The notes beneath the pieces are model-generated. The model ran no database searches. It was given only the letters and a program-made list of their open reading frames with translations, and was not told the DNA's origin. Shown here one piece after another: positions 56,923-64,000 of a DNA stretch of 64,000 nt. The position numbers were made by a program, and so were the translations under genes. The stretch's first letter is position 1. Each line of letters starts with the position of its first letter. Source of the DNA: a virus; IMG/VR virus record IMGVR_UViG_3300046804_000544, positions 62,001 through 126,000 of that record; one strand, written 5' to 3'.

Positions 56923-58448
56923 ATATTGGTATTATATTATCTAATCATGAAAATGATCGTGTTAACAAATTAAGACTTTTTACATTTAATGCTATAAAAG
57001 CAGCACCATCTCAAAATAATTATACTATAGCAAGTGATGTTCCTTTAGATTTTACCTTAGAATTTAAAAATGATATTTGTATTACTAATGCAAATAAATT
57101 TGTTAAAATTATAGACAATAGTTTAGAAAACTCTAATTTAGAAAACGAAGATTTAAAGGTAAGTGTAGCTAGTAGTCAAGAAGTTAAAACTTTAACGAAC
57201 GAAATTAAATCAACTTATAAAAATTATAAAGATACTGATTTTGAAAGCTGGTTAAGTAACCATATATCTCCAACTAATCATTATTGGGCATATAATTCTG
57301 AAAGTTTAAATTTTGTTTTGCCTCCAGATACGGATTGCATTATTACAGTAAGTTCAGGGCTATTACCTTTAAATTTAATTAGCCAATTAGATAAACCATG
57401 CACTGTTACATTAGTTGATATTAATAATAATTGTTTGGAGTTTCAAAGATATTTAATTAACAATATAGATAGACTTAAATCTATAAAATCATATAAAGAA
57501 TTAATTAAAAACTTTTCTATTGAATATAGAGTTGACCCTATTGGTAACTTAACAGATATTGATAAAATTGAATCAATTATAGAAATAATAAATCATAAAA
57601 AACGCATTATAAAACAATGTTCTATAAATTATGTCATTGGTGATCTACGAGAGCCTAATGAAATAATTGTACAAAATTTAAGATCATCTAAAAATCCATT
57701 AGTTTATTTTAGCAATATTTTTTCTTATGTTCCAACGCTATTTGGAAACAATTCTGAAAAAGATTTTGTTCTATTTTTAAACATGTTGCTAGGTGCAAAC
57801 CTAAATGTAAAGTGGCACGGCGATACACCTAATCGAATATGTTCTAGCAATTTAATGAAACAGTCACAAGATGAATATCATTGGAAAGTTAACATAGATT
57901 TACCTTATAAAGATTTTTTAGAAGAAGTTTCTATCTTAGAATCAAAAAATTTATTTGTAAAACATAGAACTAAAGACGGACACAAAGGTGTATATTTCAA
58001 TCATGGGTGGTCTAGTTTTTGCATACATGGATTAGCTTATGACATGACCCAAGGTCCTGAGCAATACGGTTATACAGAAGAAACTGCACCATATGATTAT
58101 ACGCCTGAAGCACTAGAGTATTGTCCTAAATTAGTTAACTGGTTTAAAGAAAATGCATTTAGAAAAAAATATCACAGAGTTAGAATAATGAAATTAGATC
58201 CAGGCGGCATAGTAGGATTACACAATGATAATCCAAATTCTAAAGCGTCTGCTACTAATATGGCTATTAATAATCCTGTTGGTTGCGAAATGCATTTTCT
58301 AAATAGAAACTATCAGTATCTAGGTCTAGTTCCTTGGACAGACGGTGATGTTTATAAAATACAAATTGGGTTAAATCATTATGTTGTAAATAAGAGCAAC
58401 GAAAATAGATATCATATGATAATACATGGCACTGGCGGAACACTATGA
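56919..58448 (+). CDS. Rossmann-like plus Asp/Arg-type beta-hydroxylase fusion
   Basis: 509 residues. The middle (about 140-310) shares the Rossmann/methyltransferase-like segment of the 54986 gene. The C-terminal 90 residues look like the aspartyl/asparaginyl beta-hydroxylase cupin: VGLHNDNP (His435, Asp437), LNHYVVN (distal His487) and NRYHMIIHG (Arg497). These are the Fe(II) triad and 2-oxoglutarate-binding Arg in the usual order. A fusion of methyl transfer and hydroxylation chemistry is therefore possible. Extremely AT-rich. Confidence 0.6.
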   Translation: MNIGIILSNHENDRVNKLRLFTFNAIKAAPSQNNYTIASDVPLDFTLEFKNDICITNANKFVKIIDNSLENSNLENEDLKVSVASSQEVKTLTNEIKSTYKNYKDTDFESWLSNHISPTNHYWAYNSESLNFVLPPDTDCIITVSSGLLPLNLISQLDKPCTVTLVDINNNCLEFQRYLINNIDRLKSIKSYKELIKNFSIEYRVDPIGNLTDIDKIESIIEIINHKKRIIKQCSINYVIGDLREPNEIIVQNLRSSKNPLVYFSNIFSYVPTLFGNNSEKDFVLFLNMLLGANLNVKWHGDTPNRICSSNLMKQSQDEYHWKVNIDLPYKDFLEEVSILESKNLFVKHRTKDGHKGVYFNHGWSSFCIHGLAYDMTQGPEQYGYTEETAPYDYTPEALEYCPKLVNWFKENAFRKKYHRVRIMKLDPGGIVGLHNDNPNSKASATNMAINNPVGCEMHFLNRNYQYLGLVPWTDGDVYKIQIGLNHYVVNKSNENRYHMIIHGTGGTL

Positions 58449-59125
58449 ATAGCAATTATGAAAAATTTATAACAGATGATATACTTTCAAAATTTGGTGT
58501 AGTCCAATCAGTAGATTTATATCAATTGGCTTACATAGTTAGTAAATTGGAAGAAGGTCCAATTGTTGAAATTGGAACATGGTTAGGAAAATCAGCATAT
58601 ACCATGTCTCTTTATAAAAATAAAAATAGTGTATTGCATCTAGTTGATCCTTTTGAATCAAGTTTTGGATCTAGTAACAATTCTTACCCACAGGCTGATT
58701 TATTAGTTTATAAAAAAAACAATTCTACTACACCCGATGATGTTGTTCTTAAATATAGACAAATAATTTTTGATACAAAAGATAATTTACCAGTAGTCAA
58801 AGATGTACTAAAAGATTTTTTATCAACAACAGTATTTCACAAAATGAGAAGTGAAAATTTTAAATTAACATTTGAACCTAAGTTTGCTTTTATTGATGGA
58901 GGACATACTTATCAAGAATGTTACGACGATATTAAAAAATTTGTTCGGTACGATAATATTTTAATTGCAGTACACGATTATGATCAATTAGATGTAAAAT
59001 TAGCATGCCACAATATTGCCAACGAGCATGATAGAAAATTACTTTTTTCTCACCAAATGTGTTATATCTTAGATAAGAATTGTCAATATGAAAGTCTTAT
59101 AAGAGAAATATTATCTACTTTATAA
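58445..59125 (+). CDS. Class I SAM-dependent methyltransferase
   Basis: 226 residues of the Methyltransf_24-like type. PIVEIGTWLGKSAYTMSLY (residues about 39-57) is the SAM-binding loop and LVDPFE the acidic turn. FAFIDGGHTYQECYDDIKKF near 150 is characteristic of cephalosporin-hydroxylase/CmcI-like and sugar O-methyltransferases. This favours a small-molecule or glycan acceptor. Overlaps the previous stop by four bases (ATGA). Confidence 0.75.
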   Translation: MNSNYEKFITDDILSKFGVVQSVDLYQLAYIVSKLEEGPIVEIGTWLGKSAYTMSLYKNKNSVLHLVDPFESSFGSSNNSYPQADLLVYKKNNSTTPDDVVLKYRQIIFDTKDNLPVVKDVLKDFLSTTVFHKMRSENFKLTFEPKFAFIDGGHTYQECYDDIKKFVRYDNILIAVHDYDQLDVKLACHNIANEHDRKLLFSHQMCYILDKNCQYESLIREILSTL

Positions 59126-59143
59126 AGTCGTATAAGTAAAAGT

Positions 59144-60316
59144 ATGACAAAAGATTTAAGTTGGAGTGCCTACGATTTTACCAAAATACCGTACAGTGAT
59201 ATTGTACGTGTAGGTCAGCGTACCATGCTGTATAAAGATCTTTTTACAGTAAGTTGGCTGCTAGGTCGTTACTGTAACTATCGTTGTAGTTACTGTTGGC
59301 CTTATGCTCGCAGTGACAGTAAAGACCATAGACCAACTGAGTTATGCTTAAAGACAATTGACGAAATTAAACGTCAAGCTCGTGAGCGTAATTTTAACAG
59401 TTTTCATTTTAGTCTAAGCGGTGGCGAACCTACATTCCACCCGGGCTATATTGATATATTAAACTACCTTAATGATGATGTAGATAATACAAACTATACT
59501 AGTGTACACATGACTAGTAACATGAGTCGTCCATTAAAGTGGTTTGAAGAAAAATATTGTCCTGCTGTTAGCAAGTTTCATCGTGCTAGTATTACTGCTA
59601 GCCTACATACAGAGCATGTAGATACACCAGAAAAAATGCAAGAGTTTGCAGACAAATTAATCCTTTGTCAAGAATATGATGTACAAGTAACTATTAACAT
59701 GGTTATGGTACCAGAATGGTTTGAGCGTGACTTTGATAATGCGTTATTCTTTCACGATCAAGGAATTAATGTAACCTTAAAGCCCCAAAGCGATCCGACT
59801 GCTAGTCGTGTAGTTGACGGATATACTCCAGAAATGTTAAAGCGTTTGCATAACGGTATGCCTCAAAGAGCATTTACTGAGACAAAAGCCGCACTCGCCA
59901 AAAAGGTTAAAAGACCCGAACCTCGATTCTTTAAAACACCAGATCCTATCTATCAAGAAGCGCAGAGTAAAATACCACAGCACTTTCAAGTAGAATTTAT
60001 AGACAAAGAAAAGAAAATATGGTATATGGATCAAGCTGAACGATTCAACGCTTTTAACTTTAACAAATTCAAAGGTTGGGAATGTTCTAGCGGATACAGG
60101 GGTATTATTATACGTGAACCAGACGGTAGCATTAAACGTAGCTATAGCTGTCACGATGCTCCTATAGGTAACATTGAAACAGGATTCAAACTGTTTGACG
60201 GACCAAAGCCTTGCATTAGCGAAAGTTGTGTTAGCTCAGCTGACAGCAAAATACCCAAAAGAGCGCCCGGAACAGAGTTGCCTCTGTGGCCGGGCGATAA
60301 AACCTTTATTCGCTAA
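59144..60316 (+). CDS. Radical SAM protein 7 with C-terminal cysteine motif
   Basis: 390 residues. Core cysteines are 44, 48 and 51 (RYCNYRCSYC) and SLSGGEPTFHP is near 87-95. C-terminal cysteines (WECSSGYRG, RSYSCHDAP, PCISESCVSS) suggest an auxiliary cluster. GC content looks clearly higher than in the preceding five kilobases. It is the last gene of the cassette and converges on thyX, with an 11-base tail overlap. A strong hairpin lies inside its last codons. Confidence 0.8.
   Translation: MTKDLSWSAYDFTKIPYSDIVRVGQRTMLYKDLFTVSWLLGRYCNYRCSYCWPYARSDSKDHRPTELCLKTIDEIKRQARERNFNSFHFSLSGGEPTFHPGYIDILNYLNDDVDNTNYTSVHMTSNMSRPLKWFEEKYCPAVSKFHRASITASLHTEHVDTPEKMQEFADKLILCQEYDVQVTINMVMVPEWFERDFDNALFFHDQGINVTLKPQSDPTASRVVDGYTPEMLKRLHNGMPQRAFTETKAALAKKVKRPEPRFFKTPDPIYQEAQSKIPQHFQVEFIDKEKKIWYMDQAERFNAFNFNKFKGWECSSGYRGIIIREPDGSIKRSYSCHDAPIGNIETGFKLFDGPKPCISESCVSSADSKIPKRAPGTELPLWPGDKTFIR
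60264..60296 (-). terminator. Strong hairpin at convergent rSAM 7/thyX ends
   Basis: CGCCCGG...CCGGGCG encloses ACAGAG-TTGC-CTCTGT, giving 13 pairs in an AT-rich genome. On the minus strand it starts ten bases after the thyX stop and is followed by CTCTTTTGGGTATTTT, so it suits an intrinsic terminator for the thyX operon. It lies within the coding sequence of radical SAM protein 7, so it may also block the opposing transcript. Confidence 0.65.
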
Positions 60317-60974
60317 CTAATTCTTTAGCCATTGGAAATACTGTGGATATTACTTCGGCGCAGGCTTTGGCAATTAGCTGGTGTTCTTTCTGCGTACCAT
60401 TGGCACTACGCAATTCGATAAAGTGTACCCAACTACGTAGTGTACCATTCATGTAGAGTCTACTTTCAATTAGTCCTTCTGGAAGCACAGCACGAGCCTG
60501 TTCTTTTGCAATACCGTTAGCAATCGCCCATTCGTATTCTCTTTGAGCAGCATATATTACTCTTTGTTGGGCACGATACCAATCGTTTTGCAATAAGTGG
60601 TCGTCAACTTCTATACTGTTTTGTCTATTCTTTGTGTCTTGGAGTCTGGCTTCTCTTGTAACGAATCTAAGATCTTTTGTAGGGTCTGCATATCTTTGAC
60701 TGAACTCCTGGAAACTAAAACTTCTGTGACGTAGGATCTGCCTTGCAATATCTCTTGTCGTTGTAATTTCCATGCAAGCTGAAACCATCTCGAGTGGACT
60801 CCAGTGTGCGTGTTTGACGAGGTACCTGATAAGTTTATCTGAAGTTTCGGTGTTGAATTGATTACTCGGGTTTGAGACTCGGGCACAGTAGGCAATGAGT
60901 TCTTGTGCATCATCGATTCCCATGCTGGCGAATTCATCCGTTGGTTGTGAATAGGATAAAAGTTTGACATTCAT
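60306..60974 (-). CDS. thyX: FAD-dependent thymidylate synthase
   Basis: 222 residues. The ThyX motif RHRSFSFQEFSQR at 82-94 is exact to the family pattern RHRxxSxxxxSxR, with HWSPLEM and LPEGLIESRLYMNGTLRSW as further landmarks. It makes dTMP from dUMP using FADH2 and methylene-tetrahydrofolate, feeding phage DNA synthesis. Common in aquatic T4-like phages instead of ThyA. It is the last gene of a minus-strand operon of small conserved phage genes, overlapping the previous stop by four bases. Confidence 0.95.
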   Translation of the reverse strand: MNVKLLSYSQPTDEFASMGIDDAQELIAYCARVSNPSNQFNTETSDKLIRYLVKHAHWSPLEMVSACMEITTTRDIARQILRHRSFSFQEFSQRYADPTKDLRFVTREARLQDTKNRQNSIEVDDHLLQNDWYRAQQRVIYAAQREYEWAIANGIAKEQARAVLPEGLIESRLYMNGTLRSWVHFIELRSANGTQKEHQLIAKACAEVISTVFPMAKELVSE

Positions 60975-61291
60975 GTAAGTCTTCGTTTCTTTAAAAATCT
61001 TTTAGTGCCTTTTATCATGTCTTTTTTGACACGTTCTGTATCTAATCGGAAATCAATATTGTCTATATCTTTTTCATAAGATGCGAGCATTTCTTTGAGA
61101 CTCTTTTCAAAAGTGTCCCAATCATCTTGCCCATGTTTCGATCTAACATTTATTTCCCACAGCTTGCCGTTTTTAAATTTTATAGTAATTGAATCTAAGT
61201 ACCTAAGCGGAATTACATTTAGTGTAATTTCACCAAATACTTCGGGCCAGTGCTCAATTACTTCTCTGGGGAATTGCTTCCCCTGAGTCAC
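60971..61291 (-). CDS. Conserved-type phage protein, unknown function
   Basis: 106 residues: FPREVIEHWPEVFGEITLNV, then IPLRYLDSITIKFKNGKLWE and a basic C-terminus (GTKRFLKKRRLT). It resembles small proteins of marine T4-like phages but no function is known to me. The start overlaps the previous stop and its own stop overlaps the thyX ATG, so it is coupled in both directions. Confidence 0.65.
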   Translation of the reverse strand: MTQGKQFPREVIEHWPEVFGEITLNVIPLRYLDSITIKFKNGKLWEINVRSKHGQDDWDTFEKSLKEMLASYEKDIDNIDFRLDTERVKKDMIKGTKRFLKKRRLT

Positions 61292-61935
61292 TGCTTAACT
61301 GCTACTTTTTTCTTTGTAGGTACAAGGTCTTCTGCCATACGGCGTAATTGAGCAGCTTCTTTGCTAAGACGATCTGCATCACTACGATATTTGCGAGCTA
61401 AAGATTCATCATCTAAAGGTAATTGATTTACAGATCCTGATGTAGTCTTACCAATATCTTGATCAATTACTGGTTCAGTATTTCCTGTCTTTGGACTAAT
61501 GTCTTTGACTTTGGCTAGCTCTTGAATTTCTACATTGTCTTTAGCATCTGGCTTAATAGCAAGATCCTGTACGCTAACACCTGCCTGCTCAGCAATCATC
61601 TGATTAAGTTCACTTAACAGAATATTTGTTGCATTGTTAGGAATCATCATAACTTGATCAGTTGGTACTTTTGTTAGTAGTCCTCTTACATGGAGGCTTG
61701 GTAACATGGTACTGCCATCTGGAAAGATGGATCTAGCCATTACTTCTGCAAATTCATTGGCAGTTTGTGCCGCAGTAGTTTCTACTAAATTGATCAGCGC
61801 ATCGTGTTCACTTGGATCTAAATTTTCTGTGGTAACAACTAGTGCATTAAAAGCATCGCCGGGGAGAGTTCTATACGCTACTAGACACTTACGTCCAGTG
61901 TCTACAATACGTCCTACGTGTTTAGTATTTTGCAT
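61288..61935 (-). CDS. Conserved-type phage protein with C-terminal coiled coil
   Basis: 215 residues. VGRIVDTGRKCLVAYRTLPG, then HDALINLVETTAAQTANEFA and MARSIFPDGSTMLPSLHVRG are blocks I associate with an uncharacterised protein present in most marine T4-like phages. The C-terminus (ARKYRSDADRLSKEAAQLRR) is helical and ends basic. It has been found in the same small-gene operon setting. Function unknown. Confidence 0.65.
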   Translation of the reverse strand: MQNTKHVGRIVDTGRKCLVAYRTLPGDAFNALVVTTENLDPSEHDALINLVETTAAQTANEFAEVMARSIFPDGSTMLPSLHVRGLLTKVPTDQVMMIPNNATNILLSELNQMIAEQAGVSVQDLAIKPDAKDNVEIQELAKVKDISPKTGNTEPVIDQDIGKTTSGSVNQLPLDDESLARKYRSDADRLSKEAAQLRRMAEDLVPTKKKVAVKQ

Positions 61936-61936
61936 A

Positions 61937-62164
61937 TTAAGCCCCCTGTGCAGGTGCTGGCTGTTTTGCTACTGTGCTTAAAAAGTTACTAAGTTTAGTA
62001 TAAGTTTGACCAACTACAAGCATTTCGTTAGGCTTGAATGCACCACGACTAGCAGCCACATCAATAATGTTCTTCATAGCGTTAAGATCGCTAATGGTAA
62101 GATCACCAGATTCCTGTTGTTCTGCTGTTGGCTGTGCGGGTTGTTGATTTAATTCTTCAGTCAT
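61937..62164 (-). CDS. Small conserved-type phage protein
   Basis: 75 residues. The N-terminus is Gln/Pro/Glu-rich and flexible; the C-terminal half is TISDLNAMKNIIDVAASRGA then FKPNEMLVVGQTYTKLSNFL, a helical motif seen in small proteins of marine T4-like phages. AAGGAGAT lies at ideal spacing before the ATG. Function unknown. Confidence 0.65.
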   Translation of the reverse strand: MTEELNQQPAQPTAEQQESGDLTISDLNAMKNIIDVAASRGAFKPNEMLVVGQTYTKLSNFLSTVAKQPAPAQGA

Positions 62165-62202
62165 AAGATCTCCTTAATGAGTAATATATGTATATTAATT
62201 TA

Positions 62203-62484
62203 TCAATTATTGATGTAGGGGCAGGCAAGTTTGAAGAAGCTAAGTTCTTTTTCTTGCTCAAAGCCAATTTTAGTGACAAATACAATAGTATTGTCAACAA
62301 GGTCGATAGCCTGGCCTGTATAATATCTGCTGTTTAGATTAGCATAAATCCAACTGTCTATTTGCTTTTGATAAGCGGGTGTGAATTTAGGCAGTAGTGT
62401 ATAATGAAAATGATGCGCTGGAAAAGAGACTCTCCTCAAATCCAGCGCATTTAGCGGATTAACTTTTCCGTTTTTAAGTGCCAT
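62203..62484 (-). CDS. Small conserved-type phage protein
   Basis: 93 residues: ALDLRRVSFPAHHFHYTLLP, then YQKQIDSWIYANLNSRYYTG and VFVTKIGFEQEKELSFFKLA. It looks like a compact alpha/beta protein. The ATG overlaps the stop of the VWA/metallopeptidase gene (TAATG), suggesting that the two products are made together. Function unknown. Confidence 0.65.
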   Translation of the reverse strand: MALKNGKVNPLNALDLRRVSFPAHHFHYTLLPKFTPAYQKQIDSWIYANLNSRYYTGQAIDLVDNTIVFVTKIGFEQEKELSFFKLACPYINN

Positions 62485-63659
62485 TAATTCTTAAACTCGT
62501 AGTATGCATGAGCACCAAATGGCGGAACTATAGTATTGTTTCCGTGAATGATGAATACTGTATCACAGTAGTTCTCGTCACCCCAGCTACCAAACGGATA
62601 TCCATCTGTAAACATAATAAACTTCTTAGGTTGGATATCGTTTTCCTTCATGTAGTCCCAGTTCACCATAAACTCGGTACCACCACCTCCGACGGGTTGA
62701 TAAGAGTCAAACTCATCCATTGAGTAGCCATCGTAGTCTTGTTCGGCATAGACCGCAGTGTCAAAACACCACAGTTTAATTTTAAAGTCCTTGTACTCTT
62801 GCATGATGCCTTTGATCTCGCTTAAAAAATCTTTAGCCTGCTCGTCGCCAATGGAACCAGACATATCAATACCTACACAGATATCAATAGTTTCTTCGTA
62901 GTTGGTACCGGGTAGGATAGCGTTCATGTGCCACGCTTTACGGTTAGGACGCATAAAGGTATAATCGTTCTTAATGGTGCTTTGGATTTGCTGACGCAGG
63001 ATTTCACGCCAGTTCATCTTAGGCTCTGTAAGTTCCTTAATCATGCGTTGAATCTCAGCAGGAGTATTACCCGCACCCGCCGCCTGAGCAGCCTGCATCA
63101 TTTGCTCTTTGATTTCGTCACGAATTTGTTTGAGTTCTTCTTTTGAATAAGAAGGTCTTTTTCCATTACCTTCTTTTTCCCAATCAATATGCTCATCTAA
63201 TAATTGTCCTAAAGCCTTTAATGATTGCTCATCCATGTCTTCATAAATTTCGTCATAGATCTGTTCGGTGCTTTTGCCGTAATGTTTGGTATCGTGGAAG
63301 ATTTTAATTTTAGGAGGCACTTCGCCAATCTTATCGCGTACAAGGGTACCATTGACTGAATAGTCTGCGGCTGCGTTCCAAATGCTACGATCGCGGCCCT
63401 CTACACGCATCATGTGCTCGTAGACATTGTGCAGAATTTCGTGTGCAACAACAAACTCAACCTGCTTAGTGGTTAAGTCTTGAAAGAAATCTTTATTGTA
63501 AAAAAGGTGACGTCCATCTGTTGCGGCAGTAGAGCACCAGTCACTGGCGTCTTTAATTTGAAGGCGTGTAGCCATATTGCCAAAAAACGGATGACGAAGC
63601 AGTAGACCTACTCGGGCTACTACAATTTTGTCAACGATTGGATCTAGATAATTAGACAT
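62484..63659 (-). CDS. VWA-like metallopeptidase-type protein (DUF2201-like)
   Basis: 391 residues. The N-terminal half holds an HExxH zinc motif, VAHEILHNVYEH (His73, Glu74, His77), with IWNAAADYSVN downstream. The C-terminal half is VWA-like with a MIDAS-type DMSGS near 265 and FTDGYPFG. This matches the DUF2201 architecture of a putative metallopeptidase with VWA domain. T4-like aquatic phages often carry it with unknown role. GGAG precedes the ATG, and a perfect sigma70 promoter lies about 35 bases upstream. Confidence 0.8.
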   Translation of the reverse strand: MSNYLDPIVDKIVVARVGLLLRHPFFGNMATRLQIKDASDWCSTAATDGRHLFYNKDFFQDLTTKQVEFVVAHEILHNVYEHMMRVEGRDRSIWNAAADYSVNGTLVRDKIGEVPPKIKIFHDTKHYGKSTEQIYDEIYEDMDEQSLKALGQLLDEHIDWEKEGNGKRPSYSKEELKQIRDEIKEQMMQAAQAAGAGNTPAEIQRMIKELTEPKMNWREILRQQIQSTIKNDYTFMRPNRKAWHMNAILPGTNYEETIDICVGIDMSGSIGDEQAKDFLSEIKGIMQEYKDFKIKLWCFDTAVYAEQDYDGYSMDEFDSYQPVGGGGTEFMVNWDYMKENDIQPKKFIMFTDGYPFGSWGDENYCDTVFIIHGNNTIVPPFGAHAYYEFKN

Positions 63660-63692
63660 ATTTCTGCTCCGTATTATTTACTTGATGTATAT

Positions 63693-63721
63693 ATTATAAC
63701 AGGACCCGAAGGTCCTGTCAA
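63693..63721 (-). promoter_or_regulatory. Perfect-consensus sigma70 promoter with palindromic spacer
   Basis: On the minus strand: TTGACA (63721-63716), 17 bases, TATAAT (63698-63693). The spacer and part of the -35 form ACAGGACC-TTCG-GGTCCTGT (63699-63718), a perfect 8-bp dyad. It directs the 63659-to-thyX gene set. The dyad could be an operator or, as RNA, a UUCG-capped terminator for the gene upstream at 63738-63992; the two are compatible. Confidence 0.85.
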
Positions 63722-63737
63722 TTGGTTTTGGCTACGT

Positions 63738-63992
63738 TTAACGCTTTTCGGTAGCAGCCGCAATATACTTGCCATACTTAGCATGGAAGTCGTCAAAGCA
63801 TTTAATCTCGTCCGGATCCAAAGGCAATTGATATTGGGTAAGTGCCAATTTAGTGCCCATTACAACCAGCTCAGTTTCAAAGTTATTCATCATGAATTCA
63901 AAGAAACAGTTAACTTGATCGTTCCAATCCTTAACGTTCTTATCAGCGGCATCCTTCAATTCGTAGCACAGGCTCACAGTTAAAGAGTACAT
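63738..63992 (-). CDS. Small protein of unknown function
   Basis: 84 residues, acidic and helical: MYSLTVSLCYELKDAADKNV, then WNDQVNCFFEFMMNNFETEL and LPLDPDEIKCFDDFHAKYGK. It starts at an ATG eight bases from the window edge, so its upstream context is not visible and an earlier start outside the window is possible. The UUCG hairpin at 63699-63718 lies just after its stop. Confidence 0.6.
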   Translation of the reverse strand: MYSLTVSLCYELKDAADKNVKDWNDQVNCFFEFMMNNFETELVVMGTKLALTQYQLPLDPDEIKCFDDFHAKYGKYIAAATEKR

Positions 63993-64000
63993 GGCACTAA

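Noticed and set aside
46808-60316. Queuosine or 7-deazaguanine DNA modification pathway as explanation of the radical SAM genes
   Set aside because: No QueC, QueD, FolE or transglycosylase-like protein is present and the radical SAM proteins have auxiliary cysteine domains unlike QueE.
60611-60970. 119-codon minus-strand frame inside thyX
   Set aside because: It is an alternative frame of thyX, whose own frame has the exact ThyX motif.
63699-63718. Palindrome as a plain intrinsic terminator only
   Set aside because: It forms exactly the 17-bp spacer between TTGACA and TATAAT and no U-tract follows, so a promoter/operator reading fits better, though termination is not excluded.
1-64000. Mobile elements, integrase, CRISPR or toxin-antitoxin genes
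   Set aside because: No transposase, integrase, terminal repeats or such gene pairs were recognised; the only mobile-type protein is the GIY-YIG-like one.

Overview
The window is a 64-kb piece of an AT-rich (roughly mid-30s % GC by eye) T4-like contractile-tailed phage genome. The evidence is a set of T4 core proteins: portal gp20, hub chaperone gp26/gp51, recombination nuclease gp46/gp47, late sigma factor gp55, and baseplate proteins gp48/54, gp53, a gp27-like hub, gp5, gp25, gp6 and a gp7-like giant. Exact or near-exact T4-type late promoters (TATAAATA-like) precede several structural genes. The sequence style is closest to aquatic T4-like phages such as pelagiphages and cyanophages. No photosynthesis gene, tRNA, integrase or CRISPR is visible, so the host cannot be named from this window.

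Layout. (1) 1-6.6 kb: portal (partial, minus) and tape-measure-like protein (minus), divergent from a gp26-type chaperone (plus) that carries a classic -1 slippery heptamer leading into a gp51-like extension; then a hydrophobic virion-type protein (minus). (2) 6.58-7.08 kb: about 495 bp without genes but packed with inverted repeats, a candidate large structured RNA. (3) 7.1-11.4 kb (minus): GIY-YIG-like nuclease, small basic protein, gp46, gp47 and gp55, driven by a perfect-consensus sigma70 promoter at 11440-11468. (4) 11.5-41.4 kb (plus): tail tube initiator, baseplate wedge and hub, a 4,795-residue gp7-like giant, and four fibre or accessory virion proteins. (5) 41.5-60.3 kb (plus): an almost gap-free, translationally coupled cassette of about 19 genes: four GT-A-like glycosyltransferases, seven radical SAM proteins (four with an N-terminal cysteine-rich twitch-like domain), two 2-oxoglutarate/Fe(II) oxygenase-like proteins, several methyltransferase-like proteins, an SDR-like protein and small unknowns. 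(6) 60.3-64 kb (minus): thyX, small conserved phage proteins and a VWA/HExxH metallopeptidase-like protein behind a second perfect-consensus sigma70 promoter whose spacer is a palindrome.

How it fits together. Regions 1 and 4 build the baseplate and tail. Region 3 supplies recombination nuclease and the late sigma factor that would recognise the late promoters. Region 5, directly downstream of the fibre genes, has the composition of a biosynthetic or modification pathway that acts on a peptide, protein or glycan. I know of no described pathway with this combination and it is the best candidate for an undescribed system here. Its substrate is not evident from sequence alone.
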